DNA of 64,000 bases from Pyrobaculum oguniense TE7 (lineage in GTDB: Archaea > Thermoproteota > Thermoprotei > Thermoproteales > Thermoproteaceae): assembly GCA_000247545.1 (NCBI GenBank), contig CP003316.1, positions 2,372,034 through 2,436,033 on the forward strand, given 5' to 3'. Made by a program: the position numbers and the translations under genes. Each line of letters starts with the position of its first letter. Position 1 is the first letter of the stretch. This document shows, piece by piece, positions 8,782 through 18,502 of this stretch. The notes beneath the pieces are model-generated. The model made no database searches and had not been told where the DNA came from. It was given only the letters and a program-made list of their open reading frames with translations.

Positions 8782-10229
8782 AAGGAGAACGGCCTCGTCT
8801 TTACGAGACGTGACAGGGCCACAGTAACTAGAACCAGCAATGCGAGAAGTGACGAGTAGAAGTGCCCAGTTTCAACCAGTTCGGGCCCTCTTGACGTGAG
8901 GAGGTGTGCCGTCACTGCGGAAAGAGTTGTAGACGCCCCGGTGGTAAGCATAAGGGCCAGGGTTGTCTCGGACAGAGATGAGGCGAGAGCTATCAGCCAA
9001 GCCTGGACAATGGTGGGGCCCAGGAGCTCCGCAACTATCCTAAAAACGCACTTCGCTGGTCCGAGGTACAAGGTACACGACTCCCTCACGTCTTGTCTAA
9101 TTTTATCCCAAGCCGGCTTAGCAAGGGAGTAGGCCAGTGGGGAGATCACCAGTATATGCGCCGCGGCGAGGATGAGAAGGGTGCCGTAGAGAGGCTGAGC
9201 CAGGTAGAAAAAGCCCAATGCGAAGACGCTTTTAGAAAGAGAAAGCGCCACGGCGTATGCAACGCCAGGCAACCTGGACCCCGCCCCCTCAGCCATGAGG
9301 AATAGCAAGACCAAGACCAGCGACCCAGTAGCCGCCACCGCGGCTACGAGGATGCTATTCAACACGTACGGCCACACCTCGGCGACGCCCCTCGGCGCAA
9401 GCAAAGGCGAAAAGATGTAGAAAGCCACTGCGGCGTAGTACCCGGCTGCGGCCAGCCCCACGGCCGTGGGCAGAAGCCCCATTTTGGGGGGCCTGGAGGC
9501 GGGATCCGCGGGAGGGGGGCTCCTCATTCTGAAAAGCGGTACAGCCAGCGCCAAGGTGGTTGCCAAGTTAAGCGCCACAAGCGCCGAGGCCAGCGCAGTA
9601 GAGGCGTAGGAGGTTGCGTATATGTATATCAAAAGCTCCAGGGTGGGGTACCTCCCTCCGAGGAGGAGAGGCGTGGTGAAGCTGAGGAAACTGAAGACGA
9701 ACACTGTGTAGAGCGAGTAGAGAATTGAGGGCCTTAGCTCCCACAACACGATCTTAAGCCTAGTCCCGAGCCGCCTGACGTATAGATCAAGAGCCTCCGT
9801 CATGTCTGCCGGCATAGAGCGCATGTTAGACTCTAGGAGCAACGCCACATAGGGGGCGTAGTAGACTCCGTGGGCTATGACAATTCCCCACGGGCTGTAC
9901 ATCACGTCGCCGTGTAGCCTAATAAGGGCATCTACAGTGGATAGGGCCGGCGCAAAGAAGGGGATGAGGGCCAGGGGCTTAACCCAGGGCGTCTTGAGAT
10001 AGGCTGGCAGGAGGGCAAACCCCCCTACCAGAGACAACAACGCAGAGAGAGCCGCCTGCCACGAAGTGAACCACAAAACTCGCAACGTATATTCGTCCAG
10101 CCCAGAGGAGAATCCGTAGCGGCTTAACAAAAACAAGTACGGCGTCCAAAAAACAAAAAGGTATAAGAGGGCCGGCGCCTGGTATACTGTTAACCTGAAG
10201 CGACCTCCCTCTGCCACCTCAGCCTCCAC
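8778..10229 (-). CDS. ABC importer permease, fused double domain (ThiP-like)
   Basis: A 483-residue membrane protein with about 12 hydrophobic segments in two similar halves, as in ThiP and FbpB where both permease domains are fused. The first half carries an EAL-type coupling loop (TEALDLYVRRLGTRLK, about residue 148-163). Start codon GTG 10229 gives a 40-base overlap with the binding-protein gene; GTG 10217 would shorten it to 28. The order binding protein then permease on the minus strand, with the ATPase convergent, is compact. Thiamine or a thiamine precursor is the suggested substrate because the binding protein looks ThiB-like and thiC is nearby, but ferric iron cannot be excluded. Confidence 0.84.
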   Translation of the reverse strand: MEAEVAEGGRFRLTVYQAPALLYLFVFWTPYLFLLSRYGFSSGLDEYTLRVLWFTSWQAALSALLSLVGGFALLPAYLKTPWVKPLALIPFFAPALSTVDALIRLHGDVMYSPWGIVIAHGVYYAPYVALLLESNMRSMPADMTEALDLYVRRLGTRLKIVLWELRPSILYSLYTVFVFSFLSFTTPLLLGGRYPTLELLIYIYATSYASTALASALVALNLATTLALAVPLFRMRSPPPADPASRPPKMGLLPTAVGLAAAGYYAAVAFYIFSPLLAPRGVAEVWPYVLNSILVAAVAATGSLVLVLLFLMAEGAGSRLPGVAYAVALSLSKSVFALGFFYLAQPLYGTLLILAAAHILVISPLAYSLAKPAWDKIRQDVRESCTLYLGPAKCVFRIVAELLGPTIVQAWLIALASSLSETTLALMLTTGASTTLSAVTAHLLTSRGPELVETGHFYSSLLALLVLVTVALSRLVKTRPFSF

Positions 10230-11206
10230 TCGTCTGCCTTGGAGCCCAGGGCAGGGTTGTAGACCACCACCGACCGCGGCTGGGGAAGGCCCACGTTGTT
10301 CTTCACCACGGCGTCGGCCCTGACGGGGAGCATGTAGTTGTAAGGATCTACTAGGTCCTGCCCCTCTTTGCTTAGGGCGAATTTAACAAACTCCACGGCT
10401 AAGTCGCGGTTTTTGGCATTTTTAAGCACTGCCACGCCCTCTCTATACAAAAAGGCGCTGTAAGTAGCGGCCCTCATGTGGGGGGTTCCAGGATCAATCG
10501 CGTGGCTGTACCACGAAAGCGCTATAACCACATCGCCGCGCTTGAGGGCGCTTCTCAAAGCCGTAAAGCCGCTGGGATAACCCACCTTGGCTATTTGGCC
10601 GCTGAGCTGTTTCAAATATGCCCACCCGGCCTCCTCTCCTTTCACGGACATTATCCACGAGAGGACGGCAAGCCCGGTGCCCGACTGGACTGGGTTGGGA
10701 TATGTGACTAGCCCCTTGTACTCCGGCTTAAGTAAGTCGTCCAGCGTCTCTGGAGGCCTTAGCCCAAGCCTCTCGAGGGCAGTGGCGTTGTATACAATGC
10801 CAATGTAGGACTTATCCAGTGGGTACACGCAACCGTTGGGATCCCAAAACTCCTCGGGGGGCACCCCCTCCACAGACAACTTGGGACAGTGTAAAACACC
10901 CCTTTCCACTAACACAGTGTAGTAAAACTCCGGAATCCCAATGGCGACATCCCATGGTGGGTTGTCCTTGTTCCTCACCAGCTCGTTCACCATCTCTACC
11001 GCCCCACCAAGTGGGATAAACGTGGCGTTCACCCCATACTTCTCACTGAACTTTTTCGCCAACGCCTGCCCTAAGTCGCTTATGCCCGCGGGGCCGACAA
11101 TAACGAGCTTCTTTGTCTGCGGTTGCTGAAAAGCGGACGTAGCCAGGAAGGCCACTATCACCCCAGCGACCGCTATGAGCACAATCAATAAATTTCTTAT
11201 GGACAT
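10190..11206 (-). CDS. ABC importer substrate-binding protein (ThiB-like)
   Basis: A 338-residue extracellular solute-binding protein. Residues 5-26 are a hydrophobic signal or anchor helix, followed by a two-lobe binding domain. The central stretch (PLDKSYIGIVYN, then the DDLLKPEYKG and SGTGLAVLSW motifs) matches the ThiB group better than the ferric AfuA group. The ATG at 11206 lies about 20-25 bases from an AT-rich TATA-like region (11214-11232), so the message is probably leaderless. It leads the operon with the permease. The assigned ligand (thiamine or a related pyrimidine) is inference. Confidence 0.82.
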   Translation of the reverse strand: MSIRNLLIVLIAVAGVIVAFLATSAFQQPQTKKLVIVGPAGISDLGQALAKKFSEKYGVNATFIPLGGAVEMVNELVRNKDNPPWDVAIGIPEFYYTVLVERGVLHCPKLSVEGVPPEEFWDPNGCVYPLDKSYIGIVYNATALERLGLRPPETLDDLLKPEYKGLVTYPNPVQSGTGLAVLSWIMSVKGEEAGWAYLKQLSGQIAKVGYPSGFTALRSALKRGDVVIALSWYSHAIDPGTPHMRAATYSAFLYREGVAVLKNAKNRDLAVEFVKFALSKEGQDLVDPYNYMLPVRADAVVKNNVGLPQPRSVVVYNPALGSKADEWRLRWQREVASG

Positions 11207-11520
11207 GCCATCAGAAATAATTTATACATAAAAACATTAACGCTTACGTGATGACACGGCCGTGCGTGAGGGGTGAAGAAGTGTTTCTAGGCTGATCCAT
11301 ACGCCCACAAAGAAGCAGCATCCGCCCTTCTTCTAAAACGCGCATAGCTTCGGTATTTCAAGTCGCAACGGTAGACTTTTTATCACGCCCCAAGACTGCA
11401 GATTTGAAGACATCAGCAACGCGGCGTGTGCCAAAGCCCCGCATCTTTAACCTGCAGTAGGCGTAATGCTATGCAGAGTAAGCGCTAAATGAGGTAAAAT
11501 TGCCCTATGTTTAGTTGGTC
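11207..11520. other. intergenic stretch between importer and EF-2
   Basis: Apart from the importer promoter and the candidate C/D box RNA (11244-11299), the rest (11300-11520) shows no supported gene. T-rich sequence near 11372-11380 could end a transcript, but no clear terminator is seen. Confidence 0.4.
11244..11299 (+). ncRNA. candidate C/D box sRNA
   Basis: The order of boxes fits an archaeal C/D guide RNA of about 50 bases: C box GTGATGA (11248-11254), an 11-base guide, a degenerate D' box GTGA (11266-11269), a 3-base spacer, C' box GTGAAGA (11273-11279), a 12-base guide and D box CTGA (11292-11295). A TATA-like run (11219-11229) lies about 25 bases upstream of the C box. The first guide contains a 10-base palindrome, which is unusual. 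Targets were not identified. The D' box is poor, so this stays a candidate. Confidence 0.4.
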
Positions 11521-13743
11521 TTAAAAGACCTCGACGAAGTCTGTCGGCTTTGGTATATCCTCCTTGAGCCCCTTCTTCTTCCGCAACTGCTTCACGAAGT
11601 CGACAAGCATAGATTCTGGGTAAGGAGCCCACCTCGCGAACTGCATAGACCAGAAGATCTTGCCCGCTGCGGCGGCGCGGAGCTCATCGCTGATTGTGAA
11701 AGACTCCAGCACCGGCAACTCAGCCCTAAGGTAGGCCATGTACTCCTGCTGAGTCATGTCGAGGATCTTCCCCCTGTGCTTATTCAGCACGGAGGTAACA
11801 GATCCGATGTAGTCAGGAGCCACCTTTATGTCTAGCCTCACTAATGGCTCAAGAAGTGTCGGCCTCGCTGAAAGCACGGCGGCGAAGATGGCGTTTTTAG
11901 TCGCAGGCATTATCTGCGCAGGTCCGCGGTGGGCAGGGTCCTCGTGGACGACGGCATCGACGAGAACTACCTTAACCCCTCTCATAGGCTCCTGGGCCAG
12001 CGGCCCAGCCTCCATTGCCCAGCGGAAGCCCTGGACAATGTAGTCCCTAATCTCGCGGAGGTACTGGATACCTGTTGTCTTGTCCACAATGACGTTGAAG
12101 TAGCGGTCGTCGATCGCCCAGATGCCCCTTGCCTCGTCGGTGTCCCAGCCCGCCTTCTCCCTCAGAATCTTGGCCCTCTCCCTCGGGTCCTGCTCCTCTG
12201 TAATCTCCTTCGTGGCGATTAGCTCCACCGTAGTCTCGTCGAGAGGCTCCACGTAGAAGTAGAGCTTGTTGTGCTTATTCGGCGACTTGCCCTCCCACAC
12301 CTGGGACCTCTCCCTGACAGTCTCCCTAAACCTTATCAACGGCGGGGATACCGTAAACTCTGTCTTAGCCCTCTCCTTAAGTAACCACGTTGCGATCTCC
12401 AAGTGGAGCGTGCCGACGCCTGAGAGGAGGATCTGCCCAGTCTCCTGGTCAATCTTCAAGTCGAGAGTTGGGTCCTCAATCACCAAGTCCTTTAAGGCCT
12501 CCACCAGCTTTGCCAGCTCCGCCGGGTTCTTCGGCTCAATTGCGACCGTCACCACGGGCTCCGCAATGTACCTCATCTTCTCGAAAGGCGGTACCTCGGT
12601 CAGCCTTGGGTCCACCAGTGTGTCCCCTGCCCTTGCCTCGTCTACGCCCATCAGTGCCACTATGTTGCCGGCGGGCATGTAAGGCACGATTATCCTCGTG
12701 GGACCCATGTAGATGTACGTCTGGAGAACCTTCTTCTTCATCTTTCTCCCAATGATGTAGATCTCGTCGCCCTCCCTGATAGTCCCCGAGAAGACGCGGC
12801 CTGTGGCGATCAAACCGGCGTGGGGGTCCTTGTTTACCTTAGATACAGCTATCACAGTCGGGCCGTTGGGATCTGCCTCCAGCATCGCCTTGCCCACCTC
12901 GCTGTTTAAGTCGCCGCGCCAAAGCCTCGGAATTCTGTACTTCTGGGCAACGTTCGGCGGCGGGACGTGCTCTATGATCATAGTGAGGAGGGTCTTGTAC
13001 AGGGGGAACTCCTCCGCTAGCTTGTCCACATACCCTTTCTCGTAGGCATCTACTATGTTGCTGAACTTCAAACCGGCCTTCTGGGCCATGGGTATGGTTA
13101 TGCCCCACTTATGCAAAGCAGAGCCCAGAGCTATCTGTCCCTTGGCAGGATCGACCTTCCACTTATCCTTAAACTCCGGTGGGGCGAACATGTCGATCAG
13201 CGCGTTGAAGTCCTTGACAATTGTGAGGATTCTCTGCTGTATCTCCTGCGGCGATAGCCTCAGCTCCTTTATCAGCCTATCAATCTTATTAATGAATAGG
13301 ACTGGGCGGACGTACTCCTCAAGCGCCTGCCTGACCACGGTCTCGGTCTGCGTCATGACTCCCTCGACGCTGTCTACAACGACGAGGCCGCCGTCCATAA
13401 CTCTAAGCGAGCGTGTGACGTGGCCTGTGAAGTCGACGTGTCCCGGCGTGTCGACAAAGTTCACCAAGTAGGGCTTCCCACCGTACTCGAAGTAGAGCGA
13501 TATGTTGGCAGCCTTCACGGTCATCTGGCGGAGCTGCTCAATAGCGACGAAGTCCATCGCCAGCGCCTTGCCTGCCACCTTCGGCGAGAGCAACCCCGCG
13601 CCCATGAGGAGCGAGTCCGTGGTGGTGGTCTTGCCGTGGTCCACATGCGCTAGAGTGCCGGCGTTTCGTATCTGCGCCGGGTTCTTAGCAATGGCCAGAA
13701 TTTCATCCAGTTGCTTCTCCACAATCCTGACCGCGGACGACAT
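11521..13743 (-). CDS. fusA: translation elongation factor EF-2
   Basis: The 740-residue archaeal EF-2, which drives ribosomal translocation with GTP. G1 is AHVDHGKTT near residue 32-40, G3 is DTPGH near 97-101 and G4 is NKID near 151-154. The diphthamide loop near the C-terminus (DAVVHEDPAHRGPAQ, about residue 598-612) carries the His expected to be modified to diphthamide. Length is normal for archaea. The start ATG at 13743 is preceded by a strong Shine-Dalgarno-like GGGGTGA (13753-13747) and TATA-like boxes at 13763-13785, so unlike most genes here it has a short leader. Confidence 0.97.
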   Translation of the reverse strand: MSSAVRIVEKQLDEILAIAKNPAQIRNAGTLAHVDHGKTTTTDSLLMGAGLLSPKVAGKALAMDFVAIEQLRQMTVKAANISLYFEYGGKPYLVNFVDTPGHVDFTGHVTRSLRVMDGGLVVVDSVEGVMTQTETVVRQALEEYVRPVLFINKIDRLIKELRLSPQEIQQRILTIVKDFNALIDMFAPPEFKDKWKVDPAKGQIALGSALHKWGITIPMAQKAGLKFSNIVDAYEKGYVDKLAEEFPLYKTLLTMIIEHVPPPNVAQKYRIPRLWRGDLNSEVGKAMLEADPNGPTVIAVSKVNKDPHAGLIATGRVFSGTIREGDEIYIIGRKMKKKVLQTYIYMGPTRIIVPYMPAGNIVALMGVDEARAGDTLVDPRLTEVPPFEKMRYIAEPVVTVAIEPKNPAELAKLVEALKDLVIEDPTLDLKIDQETGQILLSGVGTLHLEIATWLLKERAKTEFTVSPPLIRFRETVRERSQVWEGKSPNKHNKLYFYVEPLDETTVELIATKEITEEQDPRERAKILREKAGWDTDEARGIWAIDDRYFNVIVDKTTGIQYLREIRDYIVQGFRWAMEAGPLAQEPMRGVKVVLVDAVVHEDPAHRGPAQIMPATKNAIFAAVLSARPTLLEPLVRLDIKVAPDYIGSVTSVLNKHRGKILDMTQQEYMAYLRAELPVLESFTISDELRAAAAGKIFWSMQFARWAPYPESMLVDFVKQLRKKKGLKEDIPKPTDFVEVF

Positions 13744-13790
13744 GAGTCACCCCGGAGGGGCAAGTATATATCTTTTTCTATAAGCGCCAC
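13744..13790 (-). promoter_or_regulatory. EF-2 promoter and ribosome binding site
   Basis: Read on the minus strand: TATA-like CTTATAGAAA (13784-13775) and ATATATAC (13772-13765), then GGGGTGA (13753-13747) three bases before the start ATG. With transcription starting about 25 bases after the first box, the leader would be roughly 12 bases and would include the Shine-Dalgarno motif. Confidence 0.55.
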
Positions 13791-14301
13791 TGTCTAAACT
13801 GCGAAAACCCTTCTATGATAGATGATCTCGGGGATCACAGAGGCAACTTGCGGACTCAGTCACGCACGGCGTGGGATTAACCACCCACACTTGCTATTTC
13901 CTCCATACCCTTCGTGCTGAACAACCTACCTGACGCCGTAGCCCACCCCCAGTCCAGCCCCATCACATCGCCAACGCAGGAGCAGGAGCTCAGGAACTGG
14001 CGTGCTCCCGTTTACGTAGATGTGAGCCGCATTTGGCGTGTAGCCGGCATGGTCGACACCCCCACCTCCTTGCCGGAGTTGTTCCGAACATGACGTACGC
14101 AGCGGCTCGCCTTTTGGCCTAACGTAAGAGAACGAGCCCCCTAATTGCGGTACCAGACACGGCAACAGCCACGGCCGCCGCTGGTATTACAACTTTCTAG
14201 AAACATGGAAGAGAGTATAGCGCATCTTGAAAAAGGCAGAAGCGGCCAGGGGCTTAGCCGCCTAGAAATTGTCAGTATATAGCCCGCCAGTCGGAAACTG
14301 T
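13791..14301. other. long intergenic stretch, possibly decayed coding sequence
   Basis: About 510 bases between EF-2 and thiC without a convincing gene. A minus-strand frame (13926-14165) encodes a short Cys- and Gly-containing peptide (HAGYTPNAAHIYVNGST is the most protein-like part) with no recognisable start signal. It may be a remnant of a secreted protein. No RNA gene or repeat was recognised. Confidence 0.3.
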
Positions 14302-15612
14302 TTATGCGATCTCCTTGGGTAGCCTAGATGCTTGTGCCATTACCATGTTCATTGGGCAGTAGCCGCCGCACATGGTGCACCCCTTGACCTTGGGTTGCCC
14401 GAACTGGGTGTACACCTTGTAAGCCCTTTCCGGATCAATGAGCCGCTTGATCATCTCGCCCCATTCCAGCTTGCCGCGGTGTCTGCTCACCTCGTCGTCC
14501 CATCGCCTCGCCCTTCTGCCCAGCTTAACTATGTCCCCCACGTGGGCGGCAATGCGGTAGGCGACGGCGCCCTGCTCCACCTGCTCTACGGTGGGTAGGG
14601 ATAGGTGCTCGGCCGGGGTTATATAGCAGAGGAGGTCCGCCCCCGCAGCGGCGGCTAGGGCCGCGCCAATTGCAGAGGCTATGTGGTCGTAGGGAGCGGC
14701 GACGTCTGTAGGCAGGGGGCCCAGGACGTAATATGGCACCCCTCCCGTCAGCCTCTTCTCCAGCTTTATGCTCCACATAATGTCGTTGAGCGGGACGTGC
14801 CCCGGCCCCTCTATCATCACTTGCACGCCCGCCCTAACAGCGCGCTTGGCGAGCCTAGCAGCCTGCACTAGCTCCGCCACGTGGAACTCGTCGTGTGCGT
14901 CTGCTACGGCGCCGGGGCGTAGGGCGTCGCCTATTGAAATCACGGCGTCGTACTCGGCGAATAGTTCCAGGAGGTATTCCCAGTTCTTAAGGTAGGGGTT
15001 CTCCGCCTTGTTGTGTAGCATCCAGCCGATTAACATGTCGCCCCCTCTAGAAACGACGGGGATTACCCTCTCGCTTTTCAACACCTTGACGGCGAGGTCG
15101 TACGTCACGGCGGCGTGTATTGTCATGAACGCCACGCCGTCCTTTAAATGCCTCTCCACCGTCTTCAAGAGATCATCCTCGGTGAAGTAAGCGCCGCCGC
15201 TCCTCTTGGAGAACGATTCTATGAACGCTTGGTACACCGGCACGGTGCCCACGGGGAGCTTCGACTTGGCGATAACGGCCCCTCTTATCTCGTCCAGGTT
15301 CCCCCCCACGCTGAGGTCCATAAGGGTGTCGCCCCACTTGTTGGCCACCTCGACCTTTTTCAGCTCCATGTCGAGGTCAACGACTTCGCTGGATGTGCCC
15401 AAGTTGATGTTGATCTTGGTGGTTAGGCCATGGCCTATTCCCACAAGCCTCTCGCTGGGCCTTTTCACGTTCCTAATAACCACCACGCGCCCCGTAGCCA
15501 GCCTTGCCCTTAGCTTCTCCTTAGAGATCCCCTCTAGCTTGGAGAGGACTTCCAACTCGGGGGGCGCCCTCCCCTCCCTCGCCTCCCTAATAATCGTCTT
15601 ATTCATGTGCAA
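14302..15612 (-). CDS. thiC: phosphomethylpyrimidine synthase
   Basis: The radical-SAM enzyme that rearranges AIR to HMP-phosphate for thiamine synthesis; 436 residues, typical of archaeal ThiC. The C-terminal cluster motif [10 protein letters not shown] (about residues 415-424) supplies the cysteines of the 4Fe-4S cluster. [11 protein letters not shown] near residue 268 and the [12 protein letters not shown] stretch are family hallmarks. ATG 15612 is the assigned start; ATG at the third codon is an alternative. A TATA-like box (15622-15632) is just upstream and overlaps the 3' end of the BtuD-like gene. It sits near the ThiBPQ-like importer, with EF-2 in between. Confidence 0.95.
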   Translation of the reverse strand: MHMNKTIIREAREGRAPPELEVLSKLEGISKEKLRARLATGRVVVIRNVKRPSERLVGIGHGLTTKININLGTSSEVVDLDMELKKVEVANKWGDTLMDLSVGGNLDEIRGAVIAKSKLPVGTVPVYQAFIESFSKRSGGAYFTEDDLLKTVERHLKDGVAFMTIHAAVTYDLAVKVLKSERVIPVVSRGGDMLIGWMLHNKAENPYLKNWEYLLELFAEYDAVISIGDALRPGAVADAHDEFHVAELVQAARLAKRAVRAGVQVMIEGPGHVPLNDIMWSIKLEKRLTGGVPYYVLGPLPTDVAAPYDHIASAIGAALAAAAGADLLCYITPAEHLSLPTVEQVEQGAVAYRIAAHVGDIVKLGRRARRWDDEVSRHRGKLEWGEMIKRLIDPERAYKVYTQFGQPKVKGCTMCGGYCPMNMVMAQASRLPKEIA

Positions 15613-15628
15613 TAAATGAATTATATAT

Positions 15629-16276
15629 TTAAACTTTACACCTCCCCTCCATAGGCCATGTGAACTCGCTTGGCGACCCCCGCCACGCCAGCTTGCCGTC
15701 TCTCATTGCCAGCACTTCGTCGCAACAACCAAGCACGTCCGCGTGGTGTACGCTAATGGCTACAATTCGCCCCTTCGCGTAATCCCTCAAGATCTCCATT
15801 ACCCTACTCCGCCAGTCGCCGTGGAGGTGGGCGAGGGGTTCGTCGAGTATCAGGAGATCCGCCTCAGAGGCGAGGGCCGCGGCTATTATTAACCTCTGCC
15901 TCTCCCCGCCGCTTAGGGTTCCCCACCGCCGCCTCGCCAAATGTGCCGCCTCTAACAACTCGGCATAGTTCAAGAGGTCTTTCTCCTCGTCCCGTGTGAT
16001 GGGCGTCTTGGAAAACCTCGTCAGCCCCGCGGCCAATACGTCGAGACCCAGCGCGTCTGGGGGTGCCGGCAGGTCGGCGACATATACGGCGAATTTAACG
16101 CCGTGTCTCGTCACGTAGCCCCTGTCTGGCTTTAAAAGCCCTGCGAGGATCTTCATCAACGTAGTCTTGCCTGACCCGTTGGGCCCCACGATGCAACGGA
16201 GCCCCTCGGCCAGCTCTCCTGCAGCGCTGAGAAGGAAGTCCCCTAGCCTCTTCTCAACCTCGAATTTTACCAACAT
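15629..16276 (-). CDS. ABC importer ATPase (BtuD/FecE-like)
   Basis: A short 215-residue ATPase. Walker [10 protein letters not shown] is at about residues 30-38, the signature LSGGERQR near 122-129, Walker B LLILDEPL near 141-148 and the switch His in SVHHAD near 176-178. It overlaps the end of the permease gene by 23 bases, so it is the last gene of a binding-protein/permease/ATPase operon for a metal chelate such as cobalamin or a siderophore. Confidence 0.87.
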   Translation of the reverse strand: MLVKFEVEKRLGDFLLSAAGELAEGLRCIVGPNGSGKTTLMKILAGLLKPDRGYVTRHGVKFAVYVADLPAPPDALGLDVLAAGLTRFSKTPITRDEEKDLLNYAELLEAAHLARRRWGTLSGGERQRLIIAAALASEADLLILDEPLAHLHGDWRSRVMEILRDYAKGRIVAISVHHADVLGCCDEVLAMRDGKLAWRGSPSEFTWPMEGRCKV

Positions 16277-17177
16277 GGCGCCACATCAAGTAGGCCGCCG
16301 CGGGGGCCCCCACCAGCGTCAGCACAGTCCCCACCGGAGTTTCCCTGGGTAGCGCCTTTATCGCTAGGTCGGCAACTAGGGCGAGGATAGGCCCCAGGCT
16401 AGCCGCTGTCCACATAACTTTATCGAACCGGTATCTCCCGGCGAGCCAGCGGGCCATGTGGGGGGCTAGCAAGCCTATGAAGCCTACGGGGCCTACAGAT
16501 GCCACGGTAAGGCCCACGGCTATTGAGGAGACGAGGAGCGCTATTAGACTTGCCCTCTTCACGTCTGCGCCGAGTCCTGCCGCTACGTCTTCGCCATGTG
16601 CCAACACGGCTATGTGTCTGGCATTTAGGTATGCGATTAACCAGAGGGTCAAGGCTGCGGCAAGTATCCCGTAGCCTAATATCCCGGCGGGGTATGCGGC
16701 GAAGGAGCCTTGAAGCCCTACGTATATGAAGCCGAGCTCCTCTGGGGGGAGGGCCAGGACGAGTAGCTGTGTAGCTGAGTATGAAACGAAGGCCATTAGG
16801 ACGCCTGTCATCACGACGACTAGGGGTTCCGCCCTCCTGGCCAAATATGCCAAGAGCGCCGTGGCTACTGTAGCACCTGCAAGGGACCCTGCGAAGTAGC
16901 CTACGTAGGGAACCCCAGCCAGCCGCCAACCCACGTAGGAGGCCAAGGCGGCGAGCTGAGCTACGCCGCTTACCCCTAACACATACGGATCCGCTAGCGG
17001 GTTCCTAATGGCTGTCTGGAGGAGGAGCCCCGCTAGGGCCAGCATAAGCCCCGTCGCGACTGCCCCCATGGCTCTGGGAAGTCTCACCTCTTGGATTACG
17101 TAGGGGTCAAGGCCGGCGGGTCCAGTGAATAATTCAAGTAAAAAAAGAAGGGCCGCAAGAGCTACGAGAAGCTTCAC
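16254..17177 (-). CDS. ABC importer permease (BtuC/FecCD family)
   Basis: A 307-residue membrane protein with about nine hydrophobic segments. Family marks are RLPRAMGAVATG near residue 33-44, the RNPLADPYVLGVSGVAQLA stretch near residue 57-75 (a BtuC/FhuB hallmark) and the GFIGLLAPHMAR coupling region near residue 231-243. It overlaps the binding-protein gene by 4 bases and the ATPase gene by 23. Works as a homodimer with two copies of the ATPase in known systems. Confidence 0.9.
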   Translation of the reverse strand: MKLLVALAALLFLLELFTGPAGLDPYVIQEVRLPRAMGAVATGLMLALAGLLLQTAIRNPLADPYVLGVSGVAQLAALASYVGWRLAGVPYVGYFAGSLAGATVATALLAYLARRAEPLVVVMTGVLMAFVSYSATQLLVLALPPEELGFIYVGLQGSFAAYPAGILGYGILAAALTLWLIAYLNARHIAVLAHGEDVAAGLGADVKRASLIALLVSSIAVGLTVASVGPVGFIGLLAPHMARWLAGRYRFDKVMWTAASLGPILALVADLAIKALPRETPVGTVLTLVGAPAAAYLMWRHVGKIRG

Positions 17178-18502
17178 TGCAACTGTATGAAGAGCGTTAG
17201 CCTACCCGGCGGAGAGACCTCGGGGTGAATTATCGACACGAGCTCTTCAAGGACGCGCTCTGGGTAGGCGTTGGACAGCTGGTAGAAGGCGGGGCTGTAT
17301 GCGTACACCCTGCCAGCCACGACTGGCTTAAGTTCCTTGAGTCTCGGCTCTATTTTCGCTATGTCCTCTATCTTTGACACGCCGTAGCCCGACCATATGA
17401 TAACATCAACGTCGTTTCTGTGCTTCAGCACGACTTCGAGGTCAACCCGGCTGTAGTTGGCATAGGCGTATCTGCCCCCCGCCAGTCTTATTAGCTCCCT
17501 TACCGCCGGACCTGCGGGGTATAGAATGCCTTGGTATATGATAAACCACGCCACTCTCGGCCTGTCTAGATCGGTGGCCAGCGCCGCCAGCTGATCCCAC
17601 TTAGCCTCTACCTCATTGAAAATCGCGACGGCCTTGTCGGTGGCGTTGAAAAACGCGGCTAGTGCTTTGATCAACTCAAACCTCCCTAGGGGGCTTTTCT
17701 CGTTGAACTCATTCACGACGACGTAGGGGACGCCCAGCTGTTGTAGCCTTTGAATTACGGCCTCTGTGCCGTAGGGGCCGGGGTAGAAGTATACGAAGAC
17801 AACATCAGGCTTAAGGGCCAATATAGCCTCGTAGTTTGGAGAATAGGCAGATCCGACGTCTTTTATAGTGCCGTTTTGGAGCATGGCCTTAACCTCGGGG
17901 AGATACCACTCGTAGTCCCTGCCCCACATAATGCCGGCGATTGACCTCAAGAAGCGCGGGTCCCCAGTCTCGTTGTACAGCCGGTAGACCATGGCAACAT
18001 GGGTAGCGGCCATAAAAACAGCCCTCTCTACTGGGTAGATCACAACGAGGTCGGGTCTGTACTTCGCTTCTAGATACGAGGCAAGAGATGCGTCAATCCC
18101 CCGTGGCAGTAGCAAAACTCTCCGTCCTATGGAGTCCCTAAGAAGGTAGGCTCCGCCCTCGTAAGCCAGGTAAAAGCTGGCGTATTTGACAGAGACTTGG
18201 CCAGAGGGCATAGACGCCACACGCCTAAGAAACGCCACTTCCTGCCTAAGCTCAGACAAGGTTTTGTTAACGCCGGAGATTTCGCTCTGAAGAGAACCTC
18301 TGAGCTCGCTCGTGGATGTGCTTAACTGTTGCTGAAGCTCTCCCACCTTTTTCTCCAGGATATTTAACTTGTCGGTGACGTCTGTCTTGAGAGAGATTAG
18401 CGACGATGATAACTGCCCCAAGGCCTGTACCGCTATTACCAAAGCAATAATCGAAAGCGCAAATGCCGCCGACGCTACCAGGAACTCTTTTGACAGCCGC
18501 AT
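17174..18502 (-). CDS. membrane-anchored, coiled-coil binding protein of a BtuF-type importer
   Basis: The frame is open from 18568, but the TATA-like box at 18523-18534 lies just upstream of, not before, the earlier ATGs; ATG 18502 is 25 bases downstream and is the likely leaderless start (442 residues). Residues 5-30 form one membrane helix. Residues about 31-100 are a heptad-rich coiled coil (LEKKVGELQQQL, then SELRQEVAFLRR). From about residue 130 comes a BtuF/FepB-type two-lobe domain: a first lobe with PDLVVIYP, a second with KPDVVFVYFYPGPYG. The coiled-coil stalk between anchor and binding domain is not usual in this family. Ligand unknown (cobalamin or metal chelate). Confidence 0.85.
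   Translation of the reverse strand: MRLSKEFLVASAAFALSIIALVIAVQALGQLSSSLISLKTDVTDKLNILEKKVGELQQQLSTSTSELRGSLQSEISGVNKTLSELRQEVAFLRRVASMPSGQVSVKYASFYLAYEGGAYLLRDSIGRRVLLLPRGIDASLASYLEAKYRPDLVVIYPVERAVFMAATHVAMVYRLYNETGDPRFLRSIAGIMWGRDYEWYLPEVKAMLQNGTIKDVGSAYSPNYEAILALKPDVVFVYFYPGPYGTEAVIQRLQQLGVPYVVVNEFNEKSPLGRFELIKALAAFFNATDKAVAIFNEVEAKWDQLAALATDLDRPRVAWFIIYQGILYPAGPAVRELIRLAGGRYAYANYSRVDLEVVLKHRNDVDVIIWSGYGVSKIEDIAKIEPRLKELKPVVAGRVYAYSPAFYQLSNAYPERVLEELVSIIHPEVSPPGRLTLFIQLQ

Noticed and set aside
13791..14301. C/D box RNA near GATGATC at about 13826
   Set aside because: No D box CTGA at a suitable distance.
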